Shown: positions 8,730 through 17,176 of the stretch, in pieces
How the letters are laid out: each line of letters opens with the position of its first letter
How positions within the stretch are numbered: the stretch's first letter is position 1
Assembly (NCBI GenBank): GCA_013112555.1
Contig: JABFGK010000002.1
Location: forward strand, 1,612,001-1,676,000
Source: Planctomycetota bacterium
GTDB lineage: Bacteria > Planctomycetota > Phycisphaerae > Phycisphaerales > UBA5793
Direction of reading: 5' to 3'
DNA length: 64,000 bases
Position numbers and translations under genes: made by a program
The notes under the pieces: model-generated
Seen by the model: the letters and a program-made list of their open reading frames with translations, nothing else
The model's database searches: none
What the model was told of the DNA's origin: nothing

Positions 8730-10613
8730 ATGCAGCAGCAACAAGGACCACAAGGCCCGCAACCGCCACAGCGGCCAAATATCCAGTACCAGCAGCCAGG
8801 CGCGGCGGGTGGTCCCGGCGGCGGTGGCGGTCAGGCCCAGAATATGCTGGCCCAGGCTTGGCAGATGCACCGGGCCGGCCGATTCCAGCAGGCTGAGCAG
8901 ATGTACAAGCAGATGCTCAAGATGCAGCCGAACAACCCCACCATCATGCGCATGCTGGGCATGCTCAAGCGCCAGACCGGCCGAATCGACGAGGCCATCA
9001 AACTCCTGCAAAACGCCGTCCGTATCATGCCCAACGACCTCGGTTGCCAGGGGGAACTCGGCGTCGCACTGCTCATGGCAGGCCGCATCGGAGAGAGTGT
9101 GCAGTGCAGCCACAAGGTCCTCGAACTCGACCCGAAGAGCGCCGATGCCATGTACCACCTCGGCCGGGCACATGGTGCGATGTACGACTTCGAGACCGCC
9201 ATCTACTGGACCCGCCAAGCCCTCACTATCAAGCCCGGAAACGTCGAGTACCATGCCTTCCTTGGCTATCTCTATCTTCGACAGGGACTCCTTGAACAGT
9301 CCGTCAAACACACACGCGGCGTGCTCCAGGTACAACCGCAGAATCCGGCGATGCTCTGCCAGCTGGCCACCGCCCTCCGCCGAATGGACGAATATGACGA
9401 GGCGATGGAACTGTTCGAAAAGGCACTGTCGATCGATGCAACCAATACCGAAGCGATGGCCGGCAAGGCCCAGATCCTCGAATCACAAGGGAAGACAGAC
9501 GAGGCCCTCGCACTGATTGAGCAGTGTGCCGCCAGCGAAAAGGGCGAGCAGGTCCAGGTGGCCGTCGCCTATGAACGGATTGCCAAACGGGCCGGCTGTC
9601 CCGATCGGCCGACCGCCCTGATCAGGAAAATGCTCACACGAGACAACTTGCAGCCCATCGAGCAGATCATCCTTCACTTCAGGCTCGGGGCCCTGCTTGA
9701 AGATGCCGGTGAGTTTGACGATGCCTTCGAGCAATACCGGCTGGCCAACGACATGCATCCGCAGCCGTTCGACCCGGACGCCTTCACGAAACAGATTGAC
9801 ACGACTATCACCGTGTTCGACTCCAAGCGCCTGGCAGCCGAAGCGCCCCGCTCAACGGTGGACAGCGATCTCCCGATCTTTATCGTCGGCATGCCGCGCT
9901 CCGGCACGAGCCTGACCGAGCAGATTCTAGCCAGCCACCCGCAGGTGTTCGGTGCCGGCGAGTTGCCGCACATGGAGCGAATGGTGGCAGCCGTCGCACG
10001 ACTCGGCGGTGCCGATTCCGATACGTCGTATTTCGACGGCGTGAACTCGGTGACCGCCGAGCAACTGACCGAACTCGCTGAGAAACACATTGAAGCACTG
10101 ACGCAAATGGCCGGCGAAACCGAGGGACCGCTGACCCGAGTTACCGACAAGATGCCAAACAACTTCCTGCACCTCGGGCTCATCGCACTGCTGTTCCCGA
10201 ACGCGCACATCATCCACTGCGTGCGGAACCCGCTGGATACCTGCATGTCGTGCTATGGGAGTCAACTGCCGCCGGTGCATACGTTTTCCAACAGCCTCGA
10301 CGGACTGGCTGTATATTACAAACAGTACCGACGCATGATGGACCACTGGAAGGCTGTGCTGCCGATTCCGATCATGGATGTTGTGTACGAGGATCTGGTC
10401 AACGATCAGGAACGCGTGAGTCGTGAGTTGGTCGAGTTTGCCGGACTCGAGTGGGACGATGCGTGTCTCAACTTCCACGAATCGAAACGTGTGGTTCATA
10501 CGCTCAGCATGGACCAGGTACGCAAACCCATGTACAAGTCCGCGATGAATCGGCATGAGCGCTTCGCCCAACAACTCGAACCACTCAAGACGCAACTGGC
10601 AGCGTTCGTATGA
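8730..10613 (+). CDS. TPR-repeat sulfotransferase
   Basis: This 627-residue protein has a Gln/Pro/Gly-rich leader and about eight tetratricopeptide repeats (about 30-330; for example MHRAGRFQQAEQMYKQMLKM and GRIDEAIKLLQNAV). A sulfotransferase domain follows. The PAPS 5'-phosphosulfate loop GMPRSGTS is at 387-394, and the 3'-phosphate region HCVRNPLDTCMS is near 497. The family transfers sulfate from PAPS to protein tyrosines or to carbohydrate; the TPRs probably recruit the acceptor. I prefer ATG 8730 because the reading frame upstream of it (from 8553) has compositional noise and no conserved sequence. The stop overlaps the next start (ATGA), so a glycosidase is translated in tandem. Confidence 0.85.
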   Translation: MQQQQGPQGPQPPQRPNIQYQQPGAAGGPGGGGGQAQNMLAQAWQMHRAGRFQQAEQMYKQMLKMQPNNPTIMRMLGMLKRQTGRIDEAIKLLQNAVRIMPNDLGCQGELGVALLMAGRIGESVQCSHKVLELDPKSADAMYHLGRAHGAMYDFETAIYWTRQALTIKPGNVEYHAFLGYLYLRQGLLEQSVKHTRGVLQVQPQNPAMLCQLATALRRMDEYDEAMELFEKALSIDATNTEAMAGKAQILESQGKTDEALALIEQCAASEKGEQVQVAVAYERIAKRAGCPDRPTALIRKMLTRDNLQPIEQIILHFRLGALLEDAGEFDDAFEQYRLANDMHPQPFDPDAFTKQIDTTITVFDSKRLAAEAPRSTVDSDLPIFIVGMPRSGTSLTEQILASHPQVFGAGELPHMERMVAAVARLGGADSDTSYFDGVNSVTAEQLTELAEKHIEALTQMAGETEGPLTRVTDKMPNNFLHLGLIALLFPNAHIIHCVRNPLDTCMSCYGSQLPPVHTFSNSLDGLAVYYKQYRRMMDHWKAVLPIPIMDVVYEDLVNDQERVSRELVEFAGLEWDDACLNFHESKRVVHTLSMDQVRKPMYKSAMNRHERFAQQLEPLKTQLAAFV

Positions 10614-11953
10614 TGCGTCGAATGCGCCGATCCTCCGGTCGCCATCCGGCCGGCCTGGCAGTCGGCCAGGCTGTCGCCGGGCTGCTGCTACTGGCAGTCG
10701 GCGTAGCAGCCGTTGCATTCATCGGCGTCCGTATTCTTGGGACCGATCACATTGCCGCACCTGATGAGACGCAAGCAGTTGCCGCAGTAACCAACACGAC
10801 CACGCCCGAGGTTGCAACCGCCGACGAACCTCGCGTTCCTCCTCTTTCTGCTGCAGACACCCCATCATCCCACGACCCGCATGCGTTTGTCAAAGGCATG
10901 ACCATCTCCTGCCAATCCTGGGGCTGGGAGTGGGGCACCGATGACATGGTTCAGTCGATGGAGGACCTCAGAGCGCTCGGCGTCAACTGGATCGCCATTC
11001 ACCCATATGCCTCGATTCGAGACGATGGCACCGTCTCCTGGCGCTATGGCCGGCGCGGGCAGGAAGTGCCCGAAGGTGAAGTGCCGACCTGGCTGCAGCG
11101 CCCGATCGACGAGGCCCACGATCTCGGGATGAAGATCATGATCAAGCCCCACCTGGCCTACTGGGGCAGCGGCTTCTCCTGGCGCGGCGATATTAGATTC
11201 GAGACACAGGAGCAATGGGAGCGCTTCTTTGAAACGTATGGTACCTGGGTCGCACAACTCGCCGGTATCTGCAAAAGCGCTGACGCCTTTGTAGTCGGCA
11301 CTGAACTGGATGCAACCCTGGCCGGCCACGACGCCCAATGGCGCGAGGTGGTGGCTCAAGTGCGTGGCCAGTATCCAACAGGTGTTCTGACGTATGCGGC
11401 AAACTGGAACACCTACGACACCGTACCGTTCTGGGACGTGCTCGACGTCATCGGCATCCAGGCATACTTCCCATTGGTTGACATGCCCGCCGGCGTTGAA
11501 GTCCCCGGTCTGGTCGAACACTGGCAGGCGCGCAGCGCGACCGTGCCGGATATTGAGAAGTATGCCGAGCCGACCCCCGAGCAGATGGCGGCTGCCTGGA
11601 AGCGCATTATGAATGACCTGCACACAGCGAGCGCGAAGTACGGCAAGCCGATCGTGTTCACTGAACTCGGATACAACTGCTCGATCCTCGCTCCTTACAT
11701 CCCCTGGGATGCCCGCATGATCGGGATGAGTGACGGTGATGGGCAGCAGGAGGAGGAAGGGGCGCAAGTGAATCCAGCAGAGCGCGTGCAGCGCATGTGC
11801 ATGGCTGCAGCGCTTGATGCGATCGAGCAACATCACGATGTCATCCGCGGCGCGTTTCTCTGGAAGTGGTTCCCCGGCAGCCGGCCGCATGGTGACTTCG
11901 CCATGGCATCCGATGCGATGAAGAACGTGATCAAGGAGGAGTGGGGGGAGTGA
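10610..11953 (+). CDS. GH113-like TIM-barrel glycoside hydrolase, membrane-anchored or secreted
   Basis: The 447-residue product has a basic N-terminus and one hydrophobic helix (about 20-45), then a Thr/Ala/Pro linker and a TIM-barrel domain. It starts KGMTISCQSWGWEW, with LRALGVNWIAIHPYAS, KIMIKPHLAYWG, VVGTELDAT and VFTELGYN. Glu232 and Glu352 occupy the expected acid/base and nucleophile positions at strands 4 and 7 of clan GH-A enzymes. The closest family I recall is GH113 beta-mannanase. It overlaps the sulfotransferase gene by four bases, suggesting the two act on one polysaccharide, perhaps a sulfated one. Substrate is unproven. Confidence 0.75.
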   Translation: MMRRMRRSSGRHPAGLAVGQAVAGLLLLAVGVAAVAFIGVRILGTDHIAAPDETQAVAAVTNTTTPEVATADEPRVPPLSAADTPSSHDPHAFVKGMTISCQSWGWEWGTDDMVQSMEDLRALGVNWIAIHPYASIRDDGTVSWRYGRRGQEVPEGEVPTWLQRPIDEAHDLGMKIMIKPHLAYWGSGFSWRGDIRFETQEQWERFFETYGTWVAQLAGICKSADAFVVGTELDATLAGHDAQWREVVAQVRGQYPTGVLTYAANWNTYDTVPFWDVLDVIGIQAYFPLVDMPAGVEVPGLVEHWQARSATVPDIEKYAEPTPEQMAAAWKRIMNDLHTASAKYGKPIVFTELGYNCSILAPYIPWDARMIGMSDGDGQQEEEGAQVNPAERVQRMCMAAALDAIEQHHDVIRGAFLWKWFPGSRPHGDFAMASDAMKNVIKEEWGE

Positions 11954-12028
11954 TCGCTTTATCCGCCATTGCCCGCGGGCGCGGGAATCCAGGCGAGACT
12001 CAGCAAATGCGCTCACGTTGAGTGATCC

Positions 12029-12054
12029 GGCAGTAGGAATTAATTCCTACTGCC
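12029..12054. terminator. Perfect 26-base palindrome between convergent genes, possible bidirectional terminator
   Basis: Arms GGCAGTAGG and CCTACTGCC flank the core AATTAATT, giving a perfect palindrome. It lies between the ends of the GH113-like gene (plus) and queG (minus). An identical copy lies at 43302-43327 beyond uppP. There is no classical T-run, so a terminator role is inferred from position only. Confidence 0.45.
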
Positions 12055-12081
12055 TGACAAGACATGGAGTCAGTAACCATT

Positions 12082-12148
12082 TGCCGGTGGGCTTTCGTCG
12101 CAGACCCAGAGCGATGTCGAAGGGCCTCGCTCACCCCACCTTACGTTC
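12082..12148 (-). repeat. Dispersed intergenic repeat, long copy
   Basis: Read on the minus strand it begins GAACGTAAGGTGGGG and ends CGAAAGCCCACCGGCA, matching the ends of the shorter element at 8479-8518. The last few codons and stop of queG fall within its edge. Confidence 0.45.
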
Positions 12149-13196
12149 CAATGACATGCCGGGCCGTCTGTCGGACCACTTCGGGTTCCGATTTATCACA
12201 CACCAACGGGCCGAGTCTGTCGGCCAGTCCGCCATTGCCCGCTGCAATGATCGCGTTGCGCTTCATCATATCGAGTTTCGCCCGTTTCATTGCGGAACCG
12301 GCAAACGCCTGCCGCCGATCCTCATCGGACCACTTCAGAATCTCCATCAGATTGAATCCGGTCAGCCGTGAGTCATACGCCGGATTGGTCGGGGCGAGTT
12401 GCGTCGGTCCCGTATCACCGTTATGCGGGCACACCTGCTGGCAGATATCGCAACCGAATATCCAGTCCCCCATTGCCTGGTAGTACTGCGGGTCGATCCC
12501 ACTTCGATGTTCAATGGTCAGATAGGATATGCACTTGTGCGCATCAACGGAGTACGGCGTGATCGCGGTCGTCGGGCAGGCATCGATACAGCGCGTACAC
12601 GACCCGCAATGGTCCGCAATCACCGGCTGGCCTGCCTGTGGCACTTCGAGCGTCGTGAGCACCTCGCCCAGCATCAGGTAGGAACCGATACCGGGTTGTA
12701 TCAGCAGCGTGTTCTTGCCAATATAGCCTAACCCGGCCCGAGCCGCATGTTCCCGTTCCATGATCGGTGCGGTATCGACTGCGGCCCGGTACTCGAAGCC
12801 CGGCCACCGGGCACGCAACGCATCACACAACTGATGGAGCCGCTTCTTCATGACGGTGTGATAGTCGGCACCCTGTGCATAGCGAGCGATTCGACCGGTG
12901 GGGGAGCGCGGCGAATCCCCGAGTTCATCCGGTGGGCCATGACGATCAGCCACGACAATGATCGACTTGCAGCCGGGCATGAGGACCGACGGGTCGATGC
13001 GGAGATCGACGTGCCGCGCGAGGTATTCCATTTCGCCGTGCTGGCCGTCGGCCAGCCACTGGCGAAGTTCATGGTGGTAGGTGATGGGGCGTGCCGGAGT
13101 GATACCCGCGGCTGCAAAACCGAGATGCGTGCACAGATCGAGTACGAACTGGGCATCGGGGCAGGAGTTGATCGAATCTGAGGCCACGATTGACAC
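12141..13196 (-). CDS. queG: Epoxyqueuosine reductase QueG
   Basis: QueG reduces epoxyqueuosine to queuosine at the wobble base of tRNAs with GUN anticodons, using cobalamin and two [4Fe-4S] clusters in the cytoplasm. The 351-residue length is normal. Motifs seen are RIARYAQGADYHTVMKKRL, VDTAPIMEREHAARAGLG, GKNTLLI, and the ferredoxin clusters CGSCTRCIDACP and CDICQQVCPHN. It lies 24 bases behind the response-regulator gene on the same strand, so it may be the last gene of that transcript. The stop abuts a dispersed repeat. Confidence 0.95.
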   Translation of the reverse strand: MSIVASDSINSCPDAQFVLDLCTHLGFAAAGITPARPITYHHELRQWLADGQHGEMEYLARHVDLRIDPSVLMPGCKSIIVVADRHGPPDELGDSPRSPTGRIARYAQGADYHTVMKKRLHQLCDALRARWPGFEYRAAVDTAPIMEREHAARAGLGYIGKNTLLIQPGIGSYLMLGEVLTTLEVPQAGQPVIADHCGSCTRCIDACPTTAITPYSVDAHKCISYLTIEHRSGIDPQYYQAMGDWIFGCDICQQVCPHNGDTGPTQLAPTNPAYDSRLTGFNLMEILKWSDEDRRQAFAGSAMKRAKLDMMKRNAIIAAGNGGLADRLGPLVCDKSEPEVVRQTARHVIGT

Positions 13197-13220
13197 TTGC
13201 TGACTGGGCAGCGACGTACC

Positions 13221-13886
13221 TTATGGTTCGACGATGCCTTCACGGATGGCGTAGCGCGTCAGTTCTACCCGGTCGTCAATGCTGAGTTTGCGCATGAGGC
13301 TCGTGCGGTGGGCATCGATCGTCTTCGGGCTGCGATGCAGGATGCCGGCGATTTCCTTGGTGCTCAATCCCTTGGCAATCAGGCGCATGACTTCCAGTTC
13401 GCGCGGCGTCAACGTGCTGATTGGGTTGCACGAGGCATCGTCACGCCGACGGAGCTGCCCATGCGAATACTCGAATCGATCGAGAATCTCCGGCGGGTAG
13501 GCCAGTTCGCCGGCCACCACACGCCGCACGGAGCGCACGATGTCGTCAAACGATTGGTTCTTCGACAGGTAGCCCCAGGCACCCGCCTGCACGGCTGCAT
13601 CCACATAGCCGTCCCGCACGTAGGCCGAGAGGATCAGCACACGGACATCGGGCTGAAGCCTTTTCAAGTCCTGGATCATGGTAAACGGATCGGAGCCCGG
13701 CATGTCGATATCCATCAGCACAACTTGCGGCTGATGCTGCTCACAGGTCGGGATCAGATCGTCTGCGGAAGGCAGCTCGGCGAGCACTTCGAAATCCGTT
13801 TCAAGTTCGAGACGGGAGCGGACGCCTTCACGAGCGATTTCGTGATCGTCGACGACGACGACGCCGATGACCCTGGGTTTCCTCAT
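13221..13886 (-). CDS. NarL/FixJ-family response regulator
   Basis: This 221-residue protein has an N-terminal receiver domain with acidic pair Asp13-Asp14, phosphoacceptor Asp59 in VVLMDIDMP, and a conserved Lys in YLSKNQS. A LuxR-type helix-turn-helix follows: LTPRELEVMRLIAKGLSTKEIA and SPKTIDAHRTSLMRKL. It is expected to bind DNA when phosphorylated. The histidine kinase gene lies 76 bases upstream on the same strand, making this a likely cognate pair, and queG follows. Target genes cannot be read from the sequence. Confidence 0.93.
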   Translation of the reverse strand: MRKPRVIGVVVVDDHEIAREGVRSRLELETDFEVLAELPSADDLIPTCEQHQPQVVLMDIDMPGSDPFTMIQDLKRLQPDVRVLILSAYVRDGYVDAAVQAGAWGYLSKNQSFDDIVRSVRRVVAGELAYPPEILDRFEYSHGQLRRRDDASCNPISTLTPRELEVMRLIAKGLSTKEIAGILHRSPKTIDAHRTSLMRKLSIDDRVELTRYAIREGIVEP

Positions 13887-13962
13887 CGTACTGGATCCTT
13901 CCGTTCAATATCCTGGGCTCACGGAGAGAGAAACGACATCGGGAGATACCTCCTGATATCGA

Positions 13963-16347
13963 TCATCCCGTGACGTCAGCCCGGCGTAGCGCTCGCTGCA
14001 CGGCAGCCGCATCGAGCGATCCTTCCAGCCACAGTATACCATCCGGCCACGGCTCGTGGGAGTCCCGGGCACCAATACACAGCAGAGTCAGTCCCGGGTG
14101 CCCATCGACCACCTGCCGGGCCTCCTCCGGCGTCGTCACGTCCGGCTCCGTCACCCAGATCACGTCGCGCGGTTGTGGGCGATCCGAAATATCAACCCGG
14201 ACCGCCAAACCCGCCTTCTGGACACAGTTGTTCACGAATGCTGCGATCCACGGATCGCGCAGACTCACCAGCGCATCGCCCTCAATAATCCGTGAACGCT
14301 CATCCTCGAATGTCTTCAGATCGGTGTCCTCGTCGGGTACCGGGAAATCGAGCGTGATCGACGTGCCCTCACCCAACTCGCTGTTGATGCGCATAACCCC
14401 GCTCACGGATTGCACGATGCTGCGAACCAGTGCCAGGCCGAGTCCCGTCGACTTGCCGCGCGGCTTCGTCGAAAAGAACGGGTCAAAGGCGCGCTCCCGG
14501 GTCGACTCATCCATCCCGCACCCGTCATCGGTGACCGTAAACCGGACGCCGGCTCGATCGACCGTGTCATCATCGGCGTCCTCACTGTCGGGAAAGTCCA
14601 GCAGGCGATCATCGTGCTGCACCCCGGCCGGGTCATGCAGCCAGTCCGGCGGGCTTTGTTCCACGCGAAGTTCGATCGAGCCGCCGGTCGCCATCGCATC
14701 GCGCGCATTCAGGATCAGATTGAGCAACGCCTGCTTGAGCAGGTCGGGGTCAATACGAGCCTCACTCGGCGGATCGTCGACCACGAGTTGGACTCGCACG
14801 AGCGACGGGTGCCTGTCATCATCGGATCGAATGGACTCCCGGAAGAACGTGAGCGCCTCTTTGATCCAGTTGGGCACATCGCGCGTAATCTGGCCGGTGT
14901 CGTCGGCCGTCTCATTGCGTGTCCAGATGAGGAGTTTCGTCGTCAACTCGGCAATGTGCTCGGTGGCACGACGGATGGCCGCGACTCGGGATCGAACCCG
15001 TTCCGGCGTGGGATCCCGTTCCAGCGTGTCAAGCCCGGCATGGATCGGGAGCAGGAGATTGTTCAGATCGTGGGCGATGCCTCCGGCAAACGTGCCGAGG
15101 ATCGCAAGCCGCTCACGCTCGCGCAACGCGCGCTGAATGCCCCGTAACGTGGTCACGTCCCGCCCCACCCCGCGGAATCCGACCACGTCCGTCCCGGAGA
15201 TCACGGGGTACTCCATGACTTCGAGTGTGACGGTTCGGCCGTTCTTGTGAACCATCGTCACTTCGTACTGCGGTTGTCGGCTCCGTGTCCGGATGGCCGT
15301 CTGTACGGCTTCGAGCGCCGGCTCGAGCGCCCAGCGCGTCTTGTCCTTCTTCTGTTCCCCGAATCGTGAGCCGAGCAAGTCGCGCGGCTGATAGCCGAGT
15401 ACGTGCTGCACGCTGGGGCTGAGATACGTCAGTTGCCGGTCCGTGTCATGCTCGTAGAAGATGAGGTCGGAAATGCCCTCGATGAGTTCCCGGAAGCGCC
15501 GCTCACTCTCGCGCAGTTTCCGTTCCGCAGCCTTTTGGCGCGTGATGTCAATGATGACGCCGGCCATCTGCTGCGGTCGACCCAACGCCTCATCGAGGTC
15601 CGGGTCCGGAATCGGCTCGGCCATATCGCGAAACCACCGGATGGATTCATCCCGGTGATAGCGGCGATACTGGATGTCATATGACTCGCGATTGATCACC
15701 GCTTTGCCGATGACGTCGGCCACGAACTGCTGGTCCTCCGGGTGAATCTGTTCATCGGACTCGTGCGGGCGATCAAGAAAACTGGGACTCGACAGGCCCG
15801 TCAGGTAGTGGACGGATCGGCTGATCTCGGTGACGGTGCCGCTCTTGCAGTCGATGATGTAGTACGCGACCGGGGCATGTTCCACCATGCTCATCAATCG
15901 CTCGCGCTCAGCCTGCAGTTGCCACAGGAAGCGCCGCTCGTTGGTCACATCGGTAAATGTATAAAGCCGCTCGCCGCTGGGGGCGTCCTGCGATCGGCCG
16001 ACGAGGACGCGGCCGTCGTGCAAGCGCAGTTCGATCTCGTGACGTCCCGGTCGATGGTGGCGATCGAGAACCTTGTTGACATAGGACGGCTCATCCGGCT
16101 CCGGTGAGCGCTCAATCTGATACATGACTCGGGCCACGTCTGTGACGGTCGGCTGCGTCTCGAGCCAGTCGGAACTGAGGTCAAAGAAGTCGGCGAAGCG
16201 TTGGTTGTAGGTAATGACGCGTTCATCGCCGGCAGAAAAAAGGCAGAACGCCTCATCGGCCGTATCGAGGATCAGTCGCTGCATATCGGCAAGCCGCCCT
16301 TCCGGCTTCTTCGAATCGGGCACGGCATTGTTCTGTTCGCTGGTCAT
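13963..16347 (-). CDS. PAS-domain sensor histidine kinase with C-terminal receiver-like domain
   Basis: This 794-residue cytoplasmic kinase has no clear membrane segment. Three PAS-type domains can be outlined (about 20-130, 145-270 and 285-410), including SISDLIFYEHDTDRQLTYLSPSVQ in spirit and VEHAPVAYYIIDCKSG. HisKA follows with phospho-accepting His426 in GGIAHDLNNLLLPIH, then HATPase_c with LNLILNARDA, DDGCGMD and STGLGLALVRSIV. The last ~110 residues look like a receiver fold (DVIWVTEPDVTTPEEARQ) but lack the acidic pair and clear phosphoacceptor, so they may be a pseudo-receiver. It pairs with the regulator 76 bases downstream. Confidence 0.9.
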   Translation of the reverse strand: MTSEQNNAVPDSKKPEGRLADMQRLILDTADEAFCLFSAGDERVITYNQRFADFFDLSSDWLETQPTVTDVARVMYQIERSPEPDEPSYVNKVLDRHHRPGRHEIELRLHDGRVLVGRSQDAPSGERLYTFTDVTNERRFLWQLQAERERLMSMVEHAPVAYYIIDCKSGTVTEISRSVHYLTGLSSPSFLDRPHESDEQIHPEDQQFVADVIGKAVINRESYDIQYRRYHRDESIRWFRDMAEPIPDPDLDEALGRPQQMAGVIIDITRQKAAERKLRESERRFRELIEGISDLIFYEHDTDRQLTYLSPSVQHVLGYQPRDLLGSRFGEQKKDKTRWALEPALEAVQTAIRTRSRQPQYEVTMVHKNGRTVTLEVMEYPVISGTDVVGFRGVGRDVTTLRGIQRALRERERLAILGTFAGGIAHDLNNLLLPIHAGLDTLERDPTPERVRSRVAAIRRATEHIAELTTKLLIWTRNETADDTGQITRDVPNWIKEALTFFRESIRSDDDRHPSLVRVQLVVDDPPSEARIDPDLLKQALLNLILNARDAMATGGSIELRVEQSPPDWLHDPAGVQHDDRLLDFPDSEDADDDTVDRAGVRFTVTDDGCGMDESTRERAFDPFFSTKPRGKSTGLGLALVRSIVQSVSGVMRINSELGEGTSITLDFPVPDEDTDLKTFEDERSRIIEGDALVSLRDPWIAAFVNNCVQKAGLAVRVDISDRPQPRDVIWVTEPDVTTPEEARQVVDGHPGLTLLCIGARDSHEPWPDGILWLEGSLDAAAVQRALRRADVTG

Positions 16348-16393
16348 CAGAGTCCGGTACGTGTTTCAGAGGGTGAAGTAAATCGAGACAAGA

Positions 16394-16985
16394 TTATGCC
16401 GAGTAATCGGTGCCGGCGGCGACCTCTCGATAGCGGCTGTACATGGCATCGAGTGAATCCGGGATGACACGGACGTCGCCGACCACGGTGATGAAGTTCG
16501 TATCGCCGGACCACCGCGGGACGAGGTGCACATGAAGATGCTGCGGCACGCCGGCCCCGGCTGCGCGCCCCTGATTGATCCCGATGTTGATGCCTTGCGG
16601 ATTCAGGGCGCGCTCCATGAGGTCCGTTGCCAGTTCGATGAGAGCCCAGAGGGCTGCGCGCTCGGCCTGCGAGTAGTCCAGAAGTCGCGGCCGTCCTTCG
16701 CCAAGTGCAACAAGCAAGTGGCCATTGCTGTATGGGTATCTGTTGAGCAGAATGAACCCGTGTTCGGTACGATGAACGATCAGATGCTGTTCATCGAGTT
16801 CCGGGTGGGTCCAGTAGTCATGCAGAAAGCACGGGTCGTCAGCGGCGCTCCGGGGCACCCGGCGGCGAGGCCCCGGGAGAGGGAGCCTGATCGTCGTCGG
16901 TCCCGGCCAACTCGGCCCGCTCCGCTTCGGCCAACGAAAGCATGTACTGCATGCGCCAGGGTGCCCAGAGGTTCTTTCTGCTCAT
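16394..16985 (-). CDS. HIT-family nucleotide-binding protein, interrupted by an apparent frameshift
   Basis: The C-terminal frame (16394-16858) holds the HIT fold: VHRTEHGFILLNRYPYSNGH, INIGINQGRAAGAGVP and the triad HLHVH (107-111 of that frame) in QHLHVHLVPRW. HIT proteins hydrolyse or transfer nucleotide monophosphates such as Ap4A. The conserved N-terminus, MSRKNLWAPWRMQYML, is encoded in another frame from ATG 16985 and runs 48 codons to TGA at 16839-16841. A one-base change somewhere between about 16840 and 16925 would join them; the CCCGGGGCC run near 16873 is a candidate. Either a sequencing indel or a real mutation. The gene is divergent from the aminopeptidase. Confidence 0.8.
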
Positions 16986-17129
16986 GCATCAATGGTAGGA
17001 GCGATGCCGAATCACGCCCAACCCGGGAGAAGCGGCTGCCGATGCGAGAGGCCGTCGCCGGATCGCCCTGACAGGGGCATCGCCCGTGTGTAGACTGTTG
17101 GCCGTTTGAGCGGCAAATTGACACCTGTT

Positions 17130-17147
17130 TTTGCCCCGTGGGGCAAA
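17130..17147. promoter_or_regulatory. Perfect inverted repeat upstream of the aminopeptidase gene
   Basis: TTTGCCCC-GT-GGGGCAAA lies 29 bases before ATG 17177, just after a TTGACA at 17118-17123. A looser TTTG-N5-CAAA is at 17105-17117. It could be an operator or a leader hairpin; no paired -10 was convincing. Confidence 0.35.
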
Positions 17148-17176
17148 TCGTGACTCAGACTCGGAGATTGAGCATC

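Noticed and set aside
10865..12016. 383-codon minus-strand open frame opposite the GH113-like gene
   Set aside because: The sense strand has catalytic Glu motifs and a coupled start; the antisense product is featureless.
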